Assembly (NCBI GenBank): GCA_023700805.1
Contig: JAMPYF010000025.1
Coordinates: forward strand, 1-64,000
Direction: 5' to 3'
DNA length: 64,000 bases
Source: Sulfuritalea sp.
GTDB lineage: Bacteria; Pseudomonadota; Gammaproteobacteria; Burkholderiales; Rhodocyclaceae
Part shown: piece after piece, positions 28,820-39,426 of the stretch
Position numbering within the stretch: the stretch's first letter is position 1
Layout of the letters: every line of letters begins with the position of its first letter
The notes under the pieces: generated by a model
Seen by the model: the letters and a program-made list of their open reading frames with translations, nothing else
Databases searched by the model: none
Told to the model about the DNA's origin: nothing
Translations under genes and position numbers: made by a program

Positions 28820-31588
28820 TCAGGCGAGACTGTCAAGTTTGGCGCGGGCCGCCTTCTGCTGCGCCGGACTGCCTTCTGCCAGGGCTTCCTGGAACAGTTC
28901 GCGGGCACCGTCCTTGTCGCCCATTTCCTCATAGGCGGCCGCCAGTTCCAGCTTGGTGGCGACTTCCGGATTGTCGGGCACGTCGGCCACGGCGGCGGCT
29001 ACGGCAGCGGCTACGGCAGCGGCTGGCTCGGGCGCCGTGCCGGCAGGCGTATCCAGCTCCAGGCTGATATCCCCAAGATTGAACTCGGCGGGCGCCGGGG
29101 CCGGCGTCGGAACATCGATCGACATCTCGGGCAAGGGCTCTGGCGCTGGCGCGGCAGCTGCCGGCGTCCCCAGGTCGAAGTCGAAATCGATGCTACCGGA
29201 ATCGGCCGCTGCGGCGACCGGCGCTGCGGGGGCCGCTACCGGCGCAGGCGTCTCCGCGGCCATGGGGAAATCGAGCCCCGACGCGGGCGCGGGTTCCTCC
29301 TTGGTCGGCATGTCGAAATTGATATCGAGTATGACTTCCTCGCTCTTGACCTCCGCCTGGGCGGCGGGTGCGGGAGCAGCCGCGGCCGCGGGCGCACCCA
29401 GATCCAGATCGAAATCCAATCCGGCGGATTCGGTCTTGATTTCGGCAACCGGGGTAGCGACGCTCGTCGTATCGCTGGTTCCGAGATCCAGATCGAAATC
29501 CAGGGCTGCAGCTGCGGCGGGTGCAGGAGGCTCTGCGGCGGCGGCGGGCGACGCTTCGGCCGTAACCGCCCCGGGCTGGATGATCATCGTCGCGCCCATG
29601 TCCGGCGCGGCGGCAGGAATCGGCGCGGCCGCCTGATCGCCGGGGGAACCGGAGGCGTAAAGCGAACATCCGGGATCGAGGGCAGCCCCCATGGCGGCCA
29701 CCTTGTCCCAGACCTCGCCGCTGCCGCCGGTCAGGGCATGCATGTCGCGGGCGACCAGCTCGAACCGGCCGGCGTTCTTGCGCGCCGCATAGATGTCGAG
29801 CAGCTTCAAGTGAATCGCCTGGCGCTGGGGATCCGTCTTCAGGGCTTCCAGCAGGATTTCCTCGGCCTGGGCGTCGCGCCCGAAGGCGAGGAAGGTATCG
29901 GCCTCGACCACCGGATCGACGGTTTCCTGGTTGGCAGCCATGCCCATTCCGGTCGTGCTGAACTGGCTGGTCTCCTGTTCGCTCGGCGGCGGCGCTACGC
30001 TGGTCGTGCTGAACACCGAGTGCGCCGAAAGATCGGCTTCGGCAATCGGCGCATTGGAAATCGCCGCTCCGCGCTTCTTGCGGTAGGCCGTAATCCCCAG
30101 CCATGCAAACAGCAGGGCCAGCACCGCGCCGCCACCAAATACCAGCGGCGCGTTCTCCTCGATGAAGTCGGGTTCAGGCTCGGGCGGCGGTGGCGGAACA
30201 GCCTTCTTCTTCGGTGGCGGCTTGGGCGCTTCGGCGGGTTTCGCGGCTTCAGCCGGTTTGGCTGCGGCATCGGCAACCTGGACTGGTTCGGCCGGCTTCG
30301 GAGCTTCCGCGGGCTTGGCGGCTTCGACCGGCTTGGGTGGCTCTGCCGCCTTGGGCGCTGCGGCAGGCTGCGTCGCCTGGGCCGCCTTCTGCAGGTCGGC
30401 ACCCGCCTGACTCTTGATCTCGGCGAGCTTTTTCAAGTCGGCGAGATTTTTTTCCAGTTCTGCAATGCGGCCGCTGGCTTCCTTGAGCGCCCTGTCGCGG
30501 GACACCAGGTCCTCCTCAAGTGCGGCGATCCGCCCCTGCAAGGGCTTGTCCCTGGCGCCTCTGGCGGCTTCCGTGCGCGATACTTCGAGCTTGTCCTTGC
30601 CTGTCGCCAACGGCAGCTTGTCTTCAACCTTGGGCGAGATCCTGCCGCTCACCGCCTGCTTGGCGCCCTGGTCGCCGGCCGGCTCGGATGCCGCCGCGGC
30701 CGCGGCCAGACGCTGTCGATAAGTGTTGAAATCAGCTGCCTGGGCGACGACTTCGCGACGCGCTTCGCCGGCGGAAACCTGGCTTGCGGTCTCGGCGTCG
30801 GGGATGGAAAGTATTTTGCCGGCCTTCAGGCGGTTCATGTTGCCGGCAATAAAGGCATCGCTGTTGTTGCGGAACAACGCAACCAGCATCTGATCGAGGC
30901 TGACTCCCTCCGGCAGGGTCTGCGCCGCGATCTTGCCCAGCGTGTCACCCGGAACCACCTCGCGCGAAAGGCCGGCGGCAGCTTTCGCCGCCGGTTTTTC
31001 CGCCGGCCGCATGGGTGCAGGCGGACGGCTCTCGATCACCGGACGGGTTTCCGCGGGAACTGCCGCCGCCGGCCCGTCGGCCGGGCGCGCCGCTGGCGCG
31101 GTCCTGACTTCGGGTGCCGCAATCGGCGCCGGAGCCGCCTTCGCGGCCAGATCCGGTGGATCGAGGAGGAAAGTGTATTCGCGCACCAGGCGTCCCGAAG
31201 CCCAGCTCAATTCGACCAGCATGTCGATGAAGGGCTCGTTGAGCGGACGGTCGGTCGTTATTTCGAGGTAGCGGCGGCCGCCGCGCTCCTTGATGTCGCG
31301 CGAAAATCGCAGCGTTGCCAGGGCCGGCGAGTAATCGATCCCGGCCTGGCGAAAGGCTTCCACCGCAGCCAGCCTGGCAACCAGCGAAGACGCTTCGTCG
31401 CGGGAAGCGGAAACTTCGAGTTCCGCCTTGAGTGGCTGCCCCAATGCCGAAAGCACGGTGATCTTTCCCAGCCCGGCAGCATGTGTGACCAGAGGCAGAA
31501 CGGCAAGCGCCGCCGCAAGCACGGTGGCCTTGAATGGATTTCGCTTGGCAGAATTGGGCACTGTGACTCCCGACGGACTTTTTATCAT
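28820..31588 (-). CDS. fimV: FimV/HubP-type polar peptidoglycan-binding protein
   Basis: Large (about 922 residues) inner-membrane hub protein that in Pseudomonas organises type IV pili and polarity. Order: signal sequence (about 15-38), FimV N-terminal domain (GLGKITVLSALGQPLKAELE), LysM domain (about 205-260, VVPGDTLGKIAAQ), coiled coil (about 330-400), a transmembrane helix (LVFGGGAVLALLFAWLGITA), acidic repeats with LDFDLDLG, and a C-terminal TPR (LAAAYEEMGDKDGARELFQEAL). Start: ATG 31588 has no clear RBS, while GTG 31561 has GGGAG five bases upstream, so GTG may be the true start. Confidence 0.92.
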   Translation of the reverse strand: MIKSPSGVTVPNSAKRNPFKATVLAAALAVLPLVTHAAGLGKITVLSALGQPLKAELEVSASRDEASSLVARLAAVEAFRQAGIDYSPALATLRFSRDIKERGGRRYLEITTDRPLNEPFIDMLVELSWASGRLVREYTFLLDPPDLAAKAAPAPIAAPEVRTAPAARPADGPAAAVPAETRPVIESRPPAPMRPAEKPAAKAAAGLSREVVPGDTLGKIAAQTLPEGVSLDQMLVALFRNNSDAFIAGNMNRLKAGKILSIPDAETASQVSAGEARREVVAQAADFNTYRQRLAAAAAASEPAGDQGAKQAVSGRISPKVEDKLPLATGKDKLEVSRTEAARGARDKPLQGRIAALEEDLVSRDRALKEASGRIAELEKNLADLKKLAEIKSQAGADLQKAAQATQPAAAPKAAEPPKPVEAAKPAEAPKPAEPVQVADAAAKPAEAAKPAEAPKPPPKKKAVPPPPPEPEPDFIEENAPLVFGGGAVLALLFAWLGITAYRKKRGAAISNAPIAEADLSAHSVFSTTSVAPPPSEQETSQFSTTGMGMAANQETVDPVVEADTFLAFGRDAQAEEILLEALKTDPQRQAIHLKLLDIYAARKNAGRFELVARDMHALTGGSGEVWDKVAAMGAALDPGCSLYASGSPGDQAAAPIPAAAPDMGATMIIQPGAVTAEASPAAAAEPPAPAAAAALDFDLDLGTSDTTSVATPVAEIKTESAGLDFDLDLGAPAAAAAPAPAAQAEVKSEEVILDINFDMPTKEEPAPASGLDFPMAAETPAPVAAPAAPVAAAADSGSIDFDFDLGTPAAAAPAPEPLPEMSIDVPTPAPAPAEFNLGDISLELDTPAGTAPEPAAAVAAAVAAAVADVPDNPEVATKLELAAAYEEMGDKDGARELFQEALAEGSPAQQKAARAKLDSLA

Positions 31589-31603
31589 GTTATCAAAATA
31601 ACA
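31588..31603. promoter_or_regulatory. Dyad overlapping the first possible fimV start codon
   Basis: TGTTAT-CAAA-ATAACA. If fimV starts at GTG 31561 this dyad lies in the leader or promoter region and could be an operator. Confidence 0.3.
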
Positions 31604-31666
31604 TCAGGATGTTAGCGATGCAAGCTCAACCTTCCCATTACATTCCGGTCGCAGCGCCGCATGGCA

Positions 31667-32776
31667 TCAATGCAACAGGATGCGCAGCATGCGCCGCAAA
31701 GGCTCCGCCGCGCCCCACAACAACTGGTCACCGACCGTAAAGGCCGACAGATACTGCGGCCCCATGCTGAGTTTGCGCAAGCGCCCGACAGGGACGCCGA
31801 GGGTTCCCGTTACCGCCGTCGGCGTCAATTCCTTCAGAGTGATCTCGCGCTCGTTGGGCACGACCCTGACCCAGTCGTTATGCGCCGCCAGTATGCCATT
31901 GACCTCGTCCAGCGGCACATCCCGGGTGAGCTTGATGGTCATTGCCTGGGAGTGGCAGCGCATCGCACCGATGCGCACGCATAGGCCGTCGACCGGGATA
32001 GGTGAGGTGGAGCGGCCCAGAATCTTGTTGGTCTCGGCCTGCCCCTTCCATTCCTCGCGGCTCTGACCATTGCCAAGGTCCTTGTCGATCCATGGGATCA
32101 GCGAACCCGCCAGGGGCACTCCGAAGTTGGCGGTGGGGAAACCCTCGTCGCGCAGAATGCCGGCGACCTCGCGATCGATATCGAGAATCGCCGAAGCCGG
32201 ATCGTCGAGCAGGTTCTTCACCACGCGATGCGTTTCGCCCATCTGCGCCAGCAGTTCGCGCATGTTCTGCGCACCCGCACCGGAGGCCGCCTGGTAGGTC
32301 ATCGAGGTCATCCACTCGACCAGTCCGGCCTTGAACAGGCCGCCCAAGGCCATCAGCATCAGGCTCACGGTGCAGTTGCCGCCGATCCAGTTGCGCCCGC
32401 CCTTGGCCAGGCTGTCCTTGATCACGTCCATATTCACCGGATCGAGGATGATCACCGTGTCGTCCATCATGCGCAGGCTGGATGCCGCATCGATCCAGTG
32501 GCCTTTCCAGCCGGCGGCACGCAGCTTCGGGAAGACTTCGGTGGTGTAGTCGCCGCCCTGGCAACTGATGATGATGTCGAGCGACTTCAGCTCGTCGATG
32601 CTCTTCGCATCCTTGAGCGGCGGCGCTCCCTTGGCGAACTCGGGCGCCTTGCCGCCGGGATTCGAGGTCGTGAAGAATACCGGCTCGATATGGGCGAAAT
32701 CATCCTCCTCACGCATACGCTGCATCAGCACCGAACCCACCATGCCCCGCCAACCCACCAGACCTACACGCTTCAT
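31667..32776 (-). CDS. asd: Aspartate-semialdehyde dehydrogenase
   Basis: Reduces aspartyl phosphate to aspartate semialdehyde for Lys, Thr, Met and diaminopimelate. 369 residues of the Gram-negative type: NADP loop [17 protein letters not shown], catalytic Cys in [23 protein letters not shown], and the C-terminal [16 protein letters not shown]. Start ATG 32776 gives the canonical N-terminus. It lies between leuB (21 bases upstream) and fimV, the standard betaproteobacterial order. Confidence 0.97.
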   Translation of the reverse strand: MKRVGLVGWRGMVGSVLMQRMREEDDFAHIEPVFFTTSNPGGKAPEFAKGAPPLKDAKSIDELKSLDIIISCQGGDYTTEVFPKLRAAGWKGHWIDAASSLRMMDDTVIILDPVNMDVIKDSLAKGGRNWIGGNCTVSLMLMALGGLFKAGLVEWMTSMTYQAASGAGAQNMRELLAQMGETHRVVKNLLDDPASAILDIDREVAGILRDEGFPTANFGVPLAGSLIPWIDKDLGNGQSREEWKGQAETNKILGRSTSPIPVDGLCVRIGAMRCHSQAMTIKLTRDVPLDEVNGILAAHNDWVRVVPNEREITLKELTPTAVTGTLGVPVGRLRKLSMGPQYLSAFTVGDQLLWGAAEPLRRMLRILLH

Positions 32777-32797
32777 GATTAATCTTTCAGTATCGAA

Positions 32798-33862
32798 TTA
32801 CAGTGCGGCAAGTACGGCATCGCCCATTTCACGGGTGCCGACCTTTTTCATTCCCGCCTCAAAAATGTCGCCGGTCCTGAGGCCCTGTGCAAGGACTTTC
32901 TTCACGGCGTCCTCGATGCGCAGGGCGGCGGCCTCGTTGGCAAAAGTGTAACGCAGCATCATGGCCGCGGAAAGGATGGTCGCCAGCGGATTGGCCACAC
33001 CCTTGCCGGCAATGTCCGGCGCGGACCCGTGCGAGGGCTCGTACAGCCCCTTGTTGTTGGCATCCAGCGAGGCCGACGGCAGCATGCCGATCGAGCCCGT
33101 CAGCATCGAAGCCTCGTCCGACAATATGTCGCCGAACATGTTGCCGGTGACCATGACGTCGAACTGCTTGGGATTCTTCACCAGCTGCATCGCCGCGTTG
33201 TCCACCAGCATGTGCGACAGCTCGACATCCGGATATTCCTTGCCGGTCTCGATGGCCACGTCGCGCCACAGCTGGGTGCATTCGAGCACGTTCATCTTGT
33301 CCACGGAGCAGACCTTCTTGTTGCGCTTCCTCGCCGCTTCGAAGGCCACTTTCAGGATGCGCCGGATCTCGCTCTCGGTGTAATGCATGGTGTTGAAGCC
33401 GAAGCGCTGCATTTGTCCATCCACGTTGCGCATCTCTATGCCGCGCGGCTGGCCGAAATAGATGTCGCCCGTCAGTTCGCGCACGATCAGGATATCCAGC
33501 CCGGCCACCACTTCCGGCTTCAGGGTGGACGCATTGGCCAGTTCCGGATAGAGGATCGCCGGGCGCAGATTGGCGAACAGCCCGAGCTGCTTGCGTATGC
33601 CCAGCAAGCCCCGCTCCGGCCGCTGCTCGCGCGGATTGTTGTCCCATTGCGGGCCGCCCACGGCGCCGAGCAGCACGGCGTCGGCGGCCTGCGCCAGCTT
33701 CTGGGTTGCCACCGGATAGGGATCGCCGGTGGCATCCACCGCGCAACCCCCGAGCAGGGCCTCTTCCATTTCGATGCCGAGATCGAGCGCATGCAGAACC
33801 CTTACGGCTTCTGCAACGATTTCAGGGCCGATGCCGTCCCCGGGCAGAACACATATTTTCAT
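32798..33862 (-). CDS. leuB: 3-Isopropylmalate dehydrogenase
   Basis: Oxidative decarboxylation step of leucine synthesis. 354 residues starting [20 protein letters not shown]. Substrate/metal residues are visible in [41 protein letters not shown] and [13 protein letters not shown]. The frame extends upstream, but 33862 is chosen from the family N-terminus and the GGAG five bases ahead of it. That RBS lies in the second copy of the roughly 100-bp leader repeat. Confidence 0.97.
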   Translation of the reverse strand: MKICVLPGDGIGPEIVAEAVRVLHALDLGIEMEEALLGGCAVDATGDPYPVATQKLAQAADAVLLGAVGGPQWDNNPREQRPERGLLGIRKQLGLFANLRPAILYPELANASTLKPEVVAGLDILIVRELTGDIYFGQPRGIEMRNVDGQMQRFGFNTMHYTESEIRRILKVAFEAARKRNKKVCSVDKMNVLECTQLWRDVAIETGKEYPDVELSHMLVDNAAMQLVKNPKQFDVMVTGNMFGDILSDEASMLTGSIGMLPSASLDANNKGLYEPSHGSAPDIAGKGVANPLATILSAAMMLRYTFANEAAALRIEDAVKKVLAQGLRTGDIFEAGMKKVGTREMGDAVLAAL

Positions 33863-33867
33863 GTCGT

Positions 33868-33970
33868 CTCCGTAGGGCCGCCCCAAGGAGGCGACCATTC
33901 AACAAACCGGAGCGGGCAAGGCCCGCGAACCAAAGTCACCCCCCTTTCCTGGGAAGGGGGGAGGGGGGGA
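33868..33970. repeat. About 100-bp leader repeat, copy B (upstream of leuB)
   Basis: Shares CTCCGTAGGGCCGCCCCAAGG (minus one base), the GCGGGC-AAG-GCCCGC hairpin (33912-33926) and the C-rich/GGGAAGGGGGG inverted repeat with 21153-21250. It separates leuB from leuD. Confidence 0.75.
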
Positions 33971-33988
33971 ATGGTGGTACTCATGTTT

Positions 33989-34627
33989 TCAGGCAAACAA
34001 CCAGGGTTGCTCGACGCGGCGACGCGCCTCGAACTCGCGTATCTTCTCGGCGTGGCGCAGGGTCAGGCCGATGTCGTCCCAGCCGTTGAGCAGGCATTCC
34101 TTGCGGAAGGCGTCGACCTCGAACGGAATCGCGTGGCCGTCGGGACGCACCACCCGTTGCGCGGGCAGGTCGATGGTCAGGCGATAGCCCGGTGTATGTT
34201 CGGTCAGGCCGAACAGGGCATCCACTTCCGTCTTGGGCAGGACGATCGGCAGCAGGCCGTTCTTGAAGCAGTTGTTGAAGAATATGTCGGCGAAGGATTC
34301 GGCGACGATGGCGCGAAAACCGAAGTCCTGCAGCGCCCAGGGCGCGTGCTCGCGCGACGAGCCGCAGCCGAAGTTGCTGCGCGCGAGCAATATCGAGGCA
34401 CCCTGATAACGCGCCTGGTTGAGCACGAAATTGGGGTTCTTCATCCGCTTCGCGCAAGCCTGGCCCGGTTCGCCGTGGTCCAGATAGCGCCACTCGTCGA
34501 AGGCATTCGGGCCGAAACCGGAACGCTTGATCGACTTGAGGAACTGCTTCGGAATGATCGCGTCGGTATCGACGTTGGCGCGGTCCAGCGGCGCCACGAG
34601 GCCATCGAGCGTGATGAACTTGTCCAT
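33989..34627 (-). CDS. leuD: 3-Isopropylmalate dehydratase small subunit
   Basis: Swivel-domain subunit that pairs with LeuC. 212 residues with [20 protein letters not shown] at the start, IIPKQFL, and the substrate loop [19 protein letters not shown]. The ATG shares one base with the stop of the entericidin gene (TGATG), so translation is coupled through that small gene. Confidence 0.96.
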   Translation of the reverse strand: MDKFITLDGLVAPLDRANVDTDAIIPKQFLKSIKRSGFGPNAFDEWRYLDHGEPGQACAKRMKNPNFVLNQARYQGASILLARSNFGCGSSREHAPWALQDFGFRAIVAESFADIFFNNCFKNGLLPIVLPKTEVDALFGLTEHTPGYRLTIDLPAQRVVRPDGHAIPFEVDAFRKECLLNGWDDIGLTLRHAEKIREFEARRRVEQPWLFA

Positions 34628-34746
34628 CACTTGGTCGACTTCTGGATGGCTTCGCCGCCCTTCTTGAGATCCTTGCCGATGCCTTCCACGGTATTGCAGG
34701 CCGACAGGGCAAGCATCAGGATCGAAGCGATAAGCGTGCGGAACAT
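34627..34746 (-). CDS. Entericidin A/B family small lipoprotein
   Basis: A 39-residue frame: short hydrophobic leader, lipobox LSAC (Cys17 would be lipidated), then [18 protein letters not shown], the typical entericidin core. RBS AGGAG lies eight bases upstream of ATG 34746. It is inserted between leuC and leuD, an arrangement also found in other betaproteobacteria. Entericidins are toxin/antidote-like lipoproteins in enterobacteria; here the role is unknown and it may serve mainly as a coupling gene. Confidence 0.88.
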   Translation of the reverse strand: MFRTLIASILMLALSACNTVEGIGKDLKKGGEAIQKSTK

Positions 34747-34757
34747 GAGTTTTCTCC

Positions 34758-36164
34758 TCAAGACAATTCACGGACATCGGCAAAGCGGCCGGCTATCGCG
34801 GCCGCCGCCGCCATCGCCGGGCTGACCAGATGGGTGCGGCCGCCGGCGCCCTGGCGGCCTTCGAAATTGCGGTTCGAGGTCGAGGCGCAGCGTTCGCCGG
34901 GATTCAGGCGATCGTCGTTCATCGCCAGGCACATGGAACAACCCGGCTGGCGCCACTCGAATCCGGCGGCGATGAAGATCTTGTCCAGGCCCTCGGCCTC
35001 GGCCTGCTCCTTGATCAGGCCCGAGCCCGGCACCACCAGCGCCAGCTTGACATTGGCGGCCACTCGCCGCCCCCTGGCCACGGCCGCAGCCGCACGCAAG
35101 TCCTCGATGCGGGAATTGGTGCAGGAGCCGATGAAGACCTTGTCGATGGCTATCTGGTCGATGCGCATGCGCGGCGTCAGGCCCATGTACTGCAGCGCGC
35201 GCGCCACGCCTTCGCTCTTGACCGGATCCTTGAAGTCCTCGGGTGCCGGCACCGTGCCGTCGATCCCGGTGACCATTTCCGGCGAAGTGCCCCAGGTCAC
35301 CTGCGGCACGATCTGGCGCGCATCCATGTCGATCACGATATCGAAGCGGGCATCCGCATCGGAGACCAGTGTGCGCCAGTAAGCCACTGCCTTGTCCCAG
35401 TCGGCGCCCTTGGGCGCAAAATTGCGGCCCTTGAGGTAGGCGATGGTGGTCTCGTCGGCCGCCACGAAGCCGACCCGGGCGCCGGCCTCGATGGCCATGT
35501 TGCATATCGTCATGCGGCCTTCCATCGACAGCGCGCGGATCGCCTCCCCGCCGAACTCGATGGCGTAGCCGTTGCCGCCCGCGGTGCCGATGCGGCCGAT
35601 CAGGGCCAGCACGATGTCCTTCGCCGTAACGCCAGCGCCAACTTTGCCTTCGATCCTGACCAGCATGGTCTTCGACTTCTTCTGCAGCAGGCACTGGGTC
35701 GCCAGCACGTGCTCGACTTCGGAGGTGCCGATGCCGTGCGCCAGGCAGGCAAACGCGCCGTGCGTCGAGGTATGCGAATCGCCGCAGACCACGGTCATGC
35801 CGGGCAGTGTGGCGCCGTTTTCCGGGCCGACGACATGGACGATGCCCTGGCGCCTGTCCTTGAACGGAAAATAGGCCAGGGCGCCCGTTTCGCGGATGTT
35901 GGCGTCGAGGGTCTCCACCTGCTGGCGCGAGATCGGGTCGAGGATGCCGCGCTCCCAGTGCGAGGTCGGCGTATTGTGGTCGGCCGTGGCGACGATGGAG
36001 GAAACACGCCAGACCTTGCGTCCTGCGAGTTTCAGGCCTTCGAAGGCCTGCGGACTGGTGACTTCATGCACCAGATGGCGATCGATGTAGAGCAGCGCCG
36101 TGCCGTCCTCTTCGACATGCACGACGTGGCTGTCCCAAAGTTTCTCGTAAAGCGTTTTTGACAT
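34758..36164 (-). CDS. leuC: 3-Isopropylmalate dehydratase large subunit
   Basis: Aconitase-family [4Fe-4S] enzyme isomerising 2- to 3-isopropylmalate. 468 residues: [20 protein letters not shown], cluster ligands in [12 protein letters not shown] and [10 protein letters not shown], and [13 protein letters not shown]. Start at 36164 ([11 protein letters not shown]) matches the family; an in-frame ATG nine bases upstream is also possible. The [14 protein letters not shown] segment overlaps a 20-bp repeat-like sequence, but this text is also normal for LeuC. Confidence 0.97.
   Translation of the reverse strand: MSKTLYEKLWDSHVVHVEEDGTALLYIDRHLVHEVTSPQAFEGLKLAGRKVWRVSSIVATADHNTPTSHWERGILDPISRQQVETLDANIRETGALAYFPFKDRRQGIVHVVGPENGATLPGMTVVCGDSHTSTHGAFACLAHGIGTSEVEHVLATQCLLQKKSKTMLVRIEGKVGAGVTAKDIVLALIGRIGTAGGNGYAIEFGGEAIRALSMEGRMTICNMAIEAGARVGFVAADETTIAYLKGRNFAPKGADWDKAVAYWRTLVSDADARFDIVIDMDARQIVPQVTWGTSPEMVTGIDGTVPAPEDFKDPVKSEGVARALQYMGLTPRMRIDQIAIDKVFIGSCTNSRIEDLRAAAAVARGRRVAANVKLALVVPGSGLIKEQAEAEGLDKIFIAAGFEWRQPGCSMCLAMNDDRLNPGERCASTSNRNFEGRQGAGGRTHLVSPAMAAAAAIAGRFADVRELS
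35623..35642 (-). repeat. 20-bp repeat-like sequence, copy 6 (inside leuC)
   Basis: Minus-strand GTTGGCGCTGGCGTTACGGC, two mismatches. The encoded VGAGVTA also fits the ordinary LeuC sequence, so this copy may be coincidental. Confidence 0.4.
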
Positions 36165-36194
36165 GATTTGCATAGTGTCCGCGCGGGTCTTGGA

Positions 36195-37346
36195 TTATCG
36201 CACAGGCGCGCCCGCCGAATCGGCCGGAACGCCGCGCCAGACCATGGCCAGGCCGAGCAGCGCGAGCAGCGACGCGGCGCTGAAGGTGATCGCGGCACCG
36301 GCGCTTTCCCACAGGACGCCGGCCAGCAAGGCGCCGCCGAGGCCGCCGGCGCCATAGGCCACGCTGCCGTACAAGGCCTGTGCCCGCGCCTGCTGGCTGG
36401 CGACGAACCAGCGATTGAGCGCCGCCATGGTGGCCGCGTGGTGCGCGCCGAAACTGGCGCCGTGCAGCAGTTGGGCGAACACCAGCAGGCCGATGAATTC
36501 GACGGTCCAGCCGATCAGCAGGAAGCGCAGCACCGCCAGGGCGAAGCAGGCCAGCAGGATCTGGCGCAGCGAAACCCGCCTGGAAATGCGCGGCATGAAC
36601 AGGAAGACGAAGATCTCGGCCACCACGCCCAGGGTCCACAGCAGCCCGACCAGGGTCTTGCCGTAGCCCTGCGCCACCAGATGGATCGAATAGAAGACGT
36701 AAAGCGCACCATGCGCGGCGCTCATCAACAAGCCCGCGCCGAGCAGGAACACCACCTTGCGCTGACGCAAGACGACGAGGATCGAACCCGCAGCCTGCCC
36801 CGCGCGCGCCGGCACTTCGGTCAGCGTCAGCGCGCTGACCAGGGTTCCCAGCAGCAGGATCCAGCTGACCCAGAGCTGCGAGCGTATGGGTGCCGCATCG
36901 AGCAGCAGGCCGACGCCCATCACGGTGACGATAAAACCGACCGAGCCCCATAGCCGGATGCGGCCGTAGCGTTCCGGAGCGGCCGCCAGATGGCCCAGCG
37001 TCAACGCTTCGACCAGCGGCAGCGATGCGCTCCAGAAGAAATGCAGGATCGCCATGCCGATCAGCAGGCCGACGAAATCCTGGGTCAGGAACACCGCCGA
37101 GAAACTCGCCAGCGAGGCCGCTGCCGAGGCGACGACGATGCGCACGCGCCGGCCGCCGCTGTCGGCCAGCCAGCTCCACAACAAGGGTGCCAGAAGCCGC
37201 ATGAACTGGCCCAGCGACATCAGGACGGCAATGCGCCCCGCGGACAGGCCTATCGACTGCAGATAGAGCGCAAAGTACGGCAGGAAAGCGCCGATGAAGG
37301 CGAAGTACCAGAAGTACCACGCGGACAGGCGAGTGCTTTGCTCCAT
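36195..37346 (-). CDS. MFS transporter, HcaT/LacY-like
   Basis: 383 residues with about 12 hydrophobic segments. N-terminus SAWYFWYFAFIGAFLPYFALYL is typical of the MFS_1-like group that contains the phenylpropionate permease HcaT and nucleoside symporters. The WLADSGGRRVRIVV loop after TM2 is the MFS signature loop. Substrate cannot be told from sequence. It ends 30 bases before leuC and may be cotranscribed. Confidence 0.85.
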   Translation of the reverse strand: MEQSTRLSAWYFWYFAFIGAFLPYFALYLQSIGLSAGRIAVLMSLGQFMRLLAPLLWSWLADSGGRRVRIVVASAAASLASFSAVFLTQDFVGLLIGMAILHFFWSASLPLVEALTLGHLAAAPERYGRIRLWGSVGFIVTVMGVGLLLDAAPIRSQLWVSWILLLGTLVSALTLTEVPARAGQAAGSILVVLRQRKVVFLLGAGLLMSAAHGALYVFYSIHLVAQGYGKTLVGLLWTLGVVAEIFVFLFMPRISRRVSLRQILLACFALAVLRFLLIGWTVEFIGLLVFAQLLHGASFGAHHAATMAALNRWFVASQQARAQALYGSVAYGAGGLGGALLAGVLWESAGAAITFSAASLLALLGLAMVWRGVPADSAGAPVR

Positions 37347-37397
37347 GACGATTGCCGCCGACCGCTAGCGGCGGCTCTGTCCCGCCAAGGTCCCTCG

Positions 37398-37643
37398 TCA
37401 GGCCTTGTGCGCCACCAGCATGGCGTAGAGCTCGTCCTTGAGCTTCAGGCGCAGCTTCTTCATGTCTTCGAGCAAGGGATCGGCGACAGGGGCATCCTTG
37501 ATCTCCAGCTCCTCGATTTGCGCAGTCAGCCCGTTGTATTCGTCGAGCAGTTTGCCGAAATGATGGTCGCCCAGCTTCAGGGCCTGGATGGTCGCGGCGT
37601 ACTCGGGAAACTCATGGTGCAGATCGTGGTGCTCGACGTTCAT
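37398..37643 (-). CDS. YdcH (DUF465) family small coiled-coil protein
   Basis: 81 residues. Family text: HHDLHHEFPEYAATIQALK, then HFGKLLDEYNGLTAQIEELE, then KKLRLKLKDELYAML. Mostly helical, probably coiled coil; function unknown. Located between aroC and the MFS gene on the same strand. Confidence 0.88.
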   Translation of the reverse strand: MNVEHHDLHHEFPEYAATIQALKLGDHHFGKLLDEYNGLTAQIEELEIKDAPVADPLLEDMKKLRLKLKDELYAMLVAHKA

Positions 37644-37680
37644 CGCTGTTCCAATTCTGGGCGGTTCAATACGGTGTGGA

Positions 37681-38787
37681 TCATTTTACCGGCGCTCGTG
37701 CGGGAATTCGCGGCGTCGGACATTCGACATCGGCGCATTGGGCGCGATGATGCAGCGCGGCGTCGGTCAGCACCAGGGCCAGCATGGCCTCGGCGATCGG
37801 CGTCGCGCGTATGCCGACGCAGGGATCGTGCCGGCCGTGGGTCTCGATCATGGCCGGCTCCCCGGCGAGATTGATGGTACGGCGCGGCAAGCGGATGCTC
37901 GAGGTCGGTTTGACCGCCATCCTGACCACCACATCCTGCCCGCTCGAAATGCCGCCCAGGATGCCTCCGGCGTTGTTGCCCAGGAAACCCTCCGGGGTCA
38001 GTTCGTCGCCGTGTTCGCTGCCTTTTTGCGTCACCGACTTGAATCCAGCGCCGATCTCGACGCCCTTGACGGCATTGATGCCCATCATGGCGTAGGCAAT
38101 GTCGGCATCCAGGCGGTCATATACCGGGTCGCCCCAGCCGACCGGCACGCCGCGTGCAATCACGGTGACTTCGGCACCGACCGAATCGCCCGATTTGCGC
38201 AGGGCGTCCATGTAGTCCTCGAGTTGCGGCACGATGGCCGCATTTGGCGCGAAGAAGGGATTGGTGTCGATTGCCGCCTCGTCCTGCCAGGGGATTTCGA
38301 TGCTTCCCAGTTGGCTCATCCAGCCGCGCACCGTGACCCCATAGCGCTGCAGCAGCCACTTTCTGGCAATCGCTCCGGCTGCGACGCGCACGGCAGTTTC
38401 GCGGGCCGAGGCGCGGCCGCTGCCGCGATGATCGCGAATTCCGTATTTCTGCCAATAGGTGTAGTCGGCATGGCCGGGCCGGAACTTTTCCGCGATATTG
38501 CCGTAGTCCTTGCTGCGCTGGTCCTCGTTGCGGATCAGGAGGCCGATCGGCGTGCCCGTGGTACGGCCCTCGTACACACCGGAGAGGATCTCGACCGTGT
38601 CGGATTCGCGGCGCTGGGTGACGTGGCGCGAGGTTCCCGGCTTGCGCCGATCCAACTCGCGCTGGATATCGGCGGCGGAGATCTCCAAGCCGGGCGGACA
38701 ACCATCGACCACACAGCCGATCGCGGGACCGTGGGATTCACCGAAGGAGGTGACGCAGAACAGTGAACCGAAAGTATTGCCGGACAT
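37681..38787 (-). CDS. aroC: Chorismate synthase
   Basis: Final shikimate-pathway step (EPSP to chorismate), FMN-dependent. 368 residues: [62 protein letters not shown] and the C-terminal [16 protein letters not shown]. Length and start are normal. Confidence 0.97.
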   Translation of the reverse strand: MSGNTFGSLFCVTSFGESHGPAIGCVVDGCPPGLEISAADIQRELDRRKPGTSRHVTQRRESDTVEILSGVYEGRTTGTPIGLLIRNEDQRSKDYGNIAEKFRPGHADYTYWQKYGIRDHRGSGRASARETAVRVAAGAIARKWLLQRYGVTVRGWMSQLGSIEIPWQDEAAIDTNPFFAPNAAIVPQLEDYMDALRKSGDSVGAEVTVIARGVPVGWGDPVYDRLDADIAYAMMGINAVKGVEIGAGFKSVTQKGSEHGDELTPEGFLGNNAGGILGGISSGQDVVVRMAVKPTSSIRLPRRTINLAGEPAMIETHGRHDPCVGIRATPIAEAMLALVLTDAALHHRAQCADVECPTPRIPARAPVK

Positions 38788-38921
38788 GGATGCGAAATGG
38801 ATCGGGAACGGAAGCCGGAAGTAACGCAGAGCTTACCATGGCGGCCGCACAGACAAACGCCGGCGCGATGGCGCCGGACCGCGCCGGTGCAATCAGGCCA
38901 TGCCGCGCCCGATGGCCCGAT

Positions 38922-39245
38922 TCAGCGCTCGAGTTCTCCCAGCTTGCCCTTCTTCGTCGCCCACTCGTCGGCATCGGCCGGCGGTTCCTTGCGCTCGATG
39001 ATGACCGGCCAGGTTTTGGCCAATTCCGCATTCAGCGCGATGAAATGCTCTTGTCCTGCGGGAACGTCATCTTCGGCATAGATCGCTTCGACCGGACATT
39101 CGGCCACGCAAAGGGTGCAGTCGATGCACTCTTCGGGATCGATCGCGAGGAAGTTCGGTCCCTCATGAAAACAATCGACGGGGCAGACATCCACGCAATC
39201 GGTATATTTGCACTTGATGCATGCTTCGGTGACAACGTAGGTCAT
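38922..39245 (-). CDS. fdxA: 7Fe ferredoxin (FdxA)
   Basis: 107-residue electron carrier with one [3Fe-4S] and one [4Fe-4S] cluster. Cysteines in [18 protein letters not shown] and [16 protein letters not shown]; the C-terminal extension (about 60-107) is typical of the Azotobacter-type seven-iron ferredoxins. Start 39245 gives [16 protein letters not shown], the family N-terminus. Divergent from trxA. Confidence 0.96.
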   Translation of the reverse strand: MTYVVTEACIKCKYTDCVDVCPVDCFHEGPNFLAIDPEECIDCTLCVAECPVEAIYAEDDVPAGQEHFIALNAELAKTWPVIIERKEPPADADEWATKKGKLGELER

Positions 39246-39426
39246 GATTACGCTCCAGAATTGGCGCACAATGTACCATTGCTGCGCGGCCTTGGTGCGA
39301 GCCGGAGTCGCCACGGCGGAAATTTTTTGCTAGGATTGGGCCATGCCAGCGAGCGCTTCGCGGCAATTCATCGCGACACCCGGCCGCAGACGCGCCCACC
39401 GGAACGCAAACATCCCCGAGGAATTC

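Noticed and set aside
28289..31615. Plus-strand open frame of about 1100 codons opposite fimV
   Set aside because: Mirror of the repetitive acidic/Ala-rich fimV coding sequence; no start signals and no recognisable domain.
35623..35642. leuC repeat copy as a true insertion
   Set aside because: The encoded [12 protein letters not shown] agrees with ordinary LeuC sequence, so the match may be chance. It is kept only as a low-confidence repeat.
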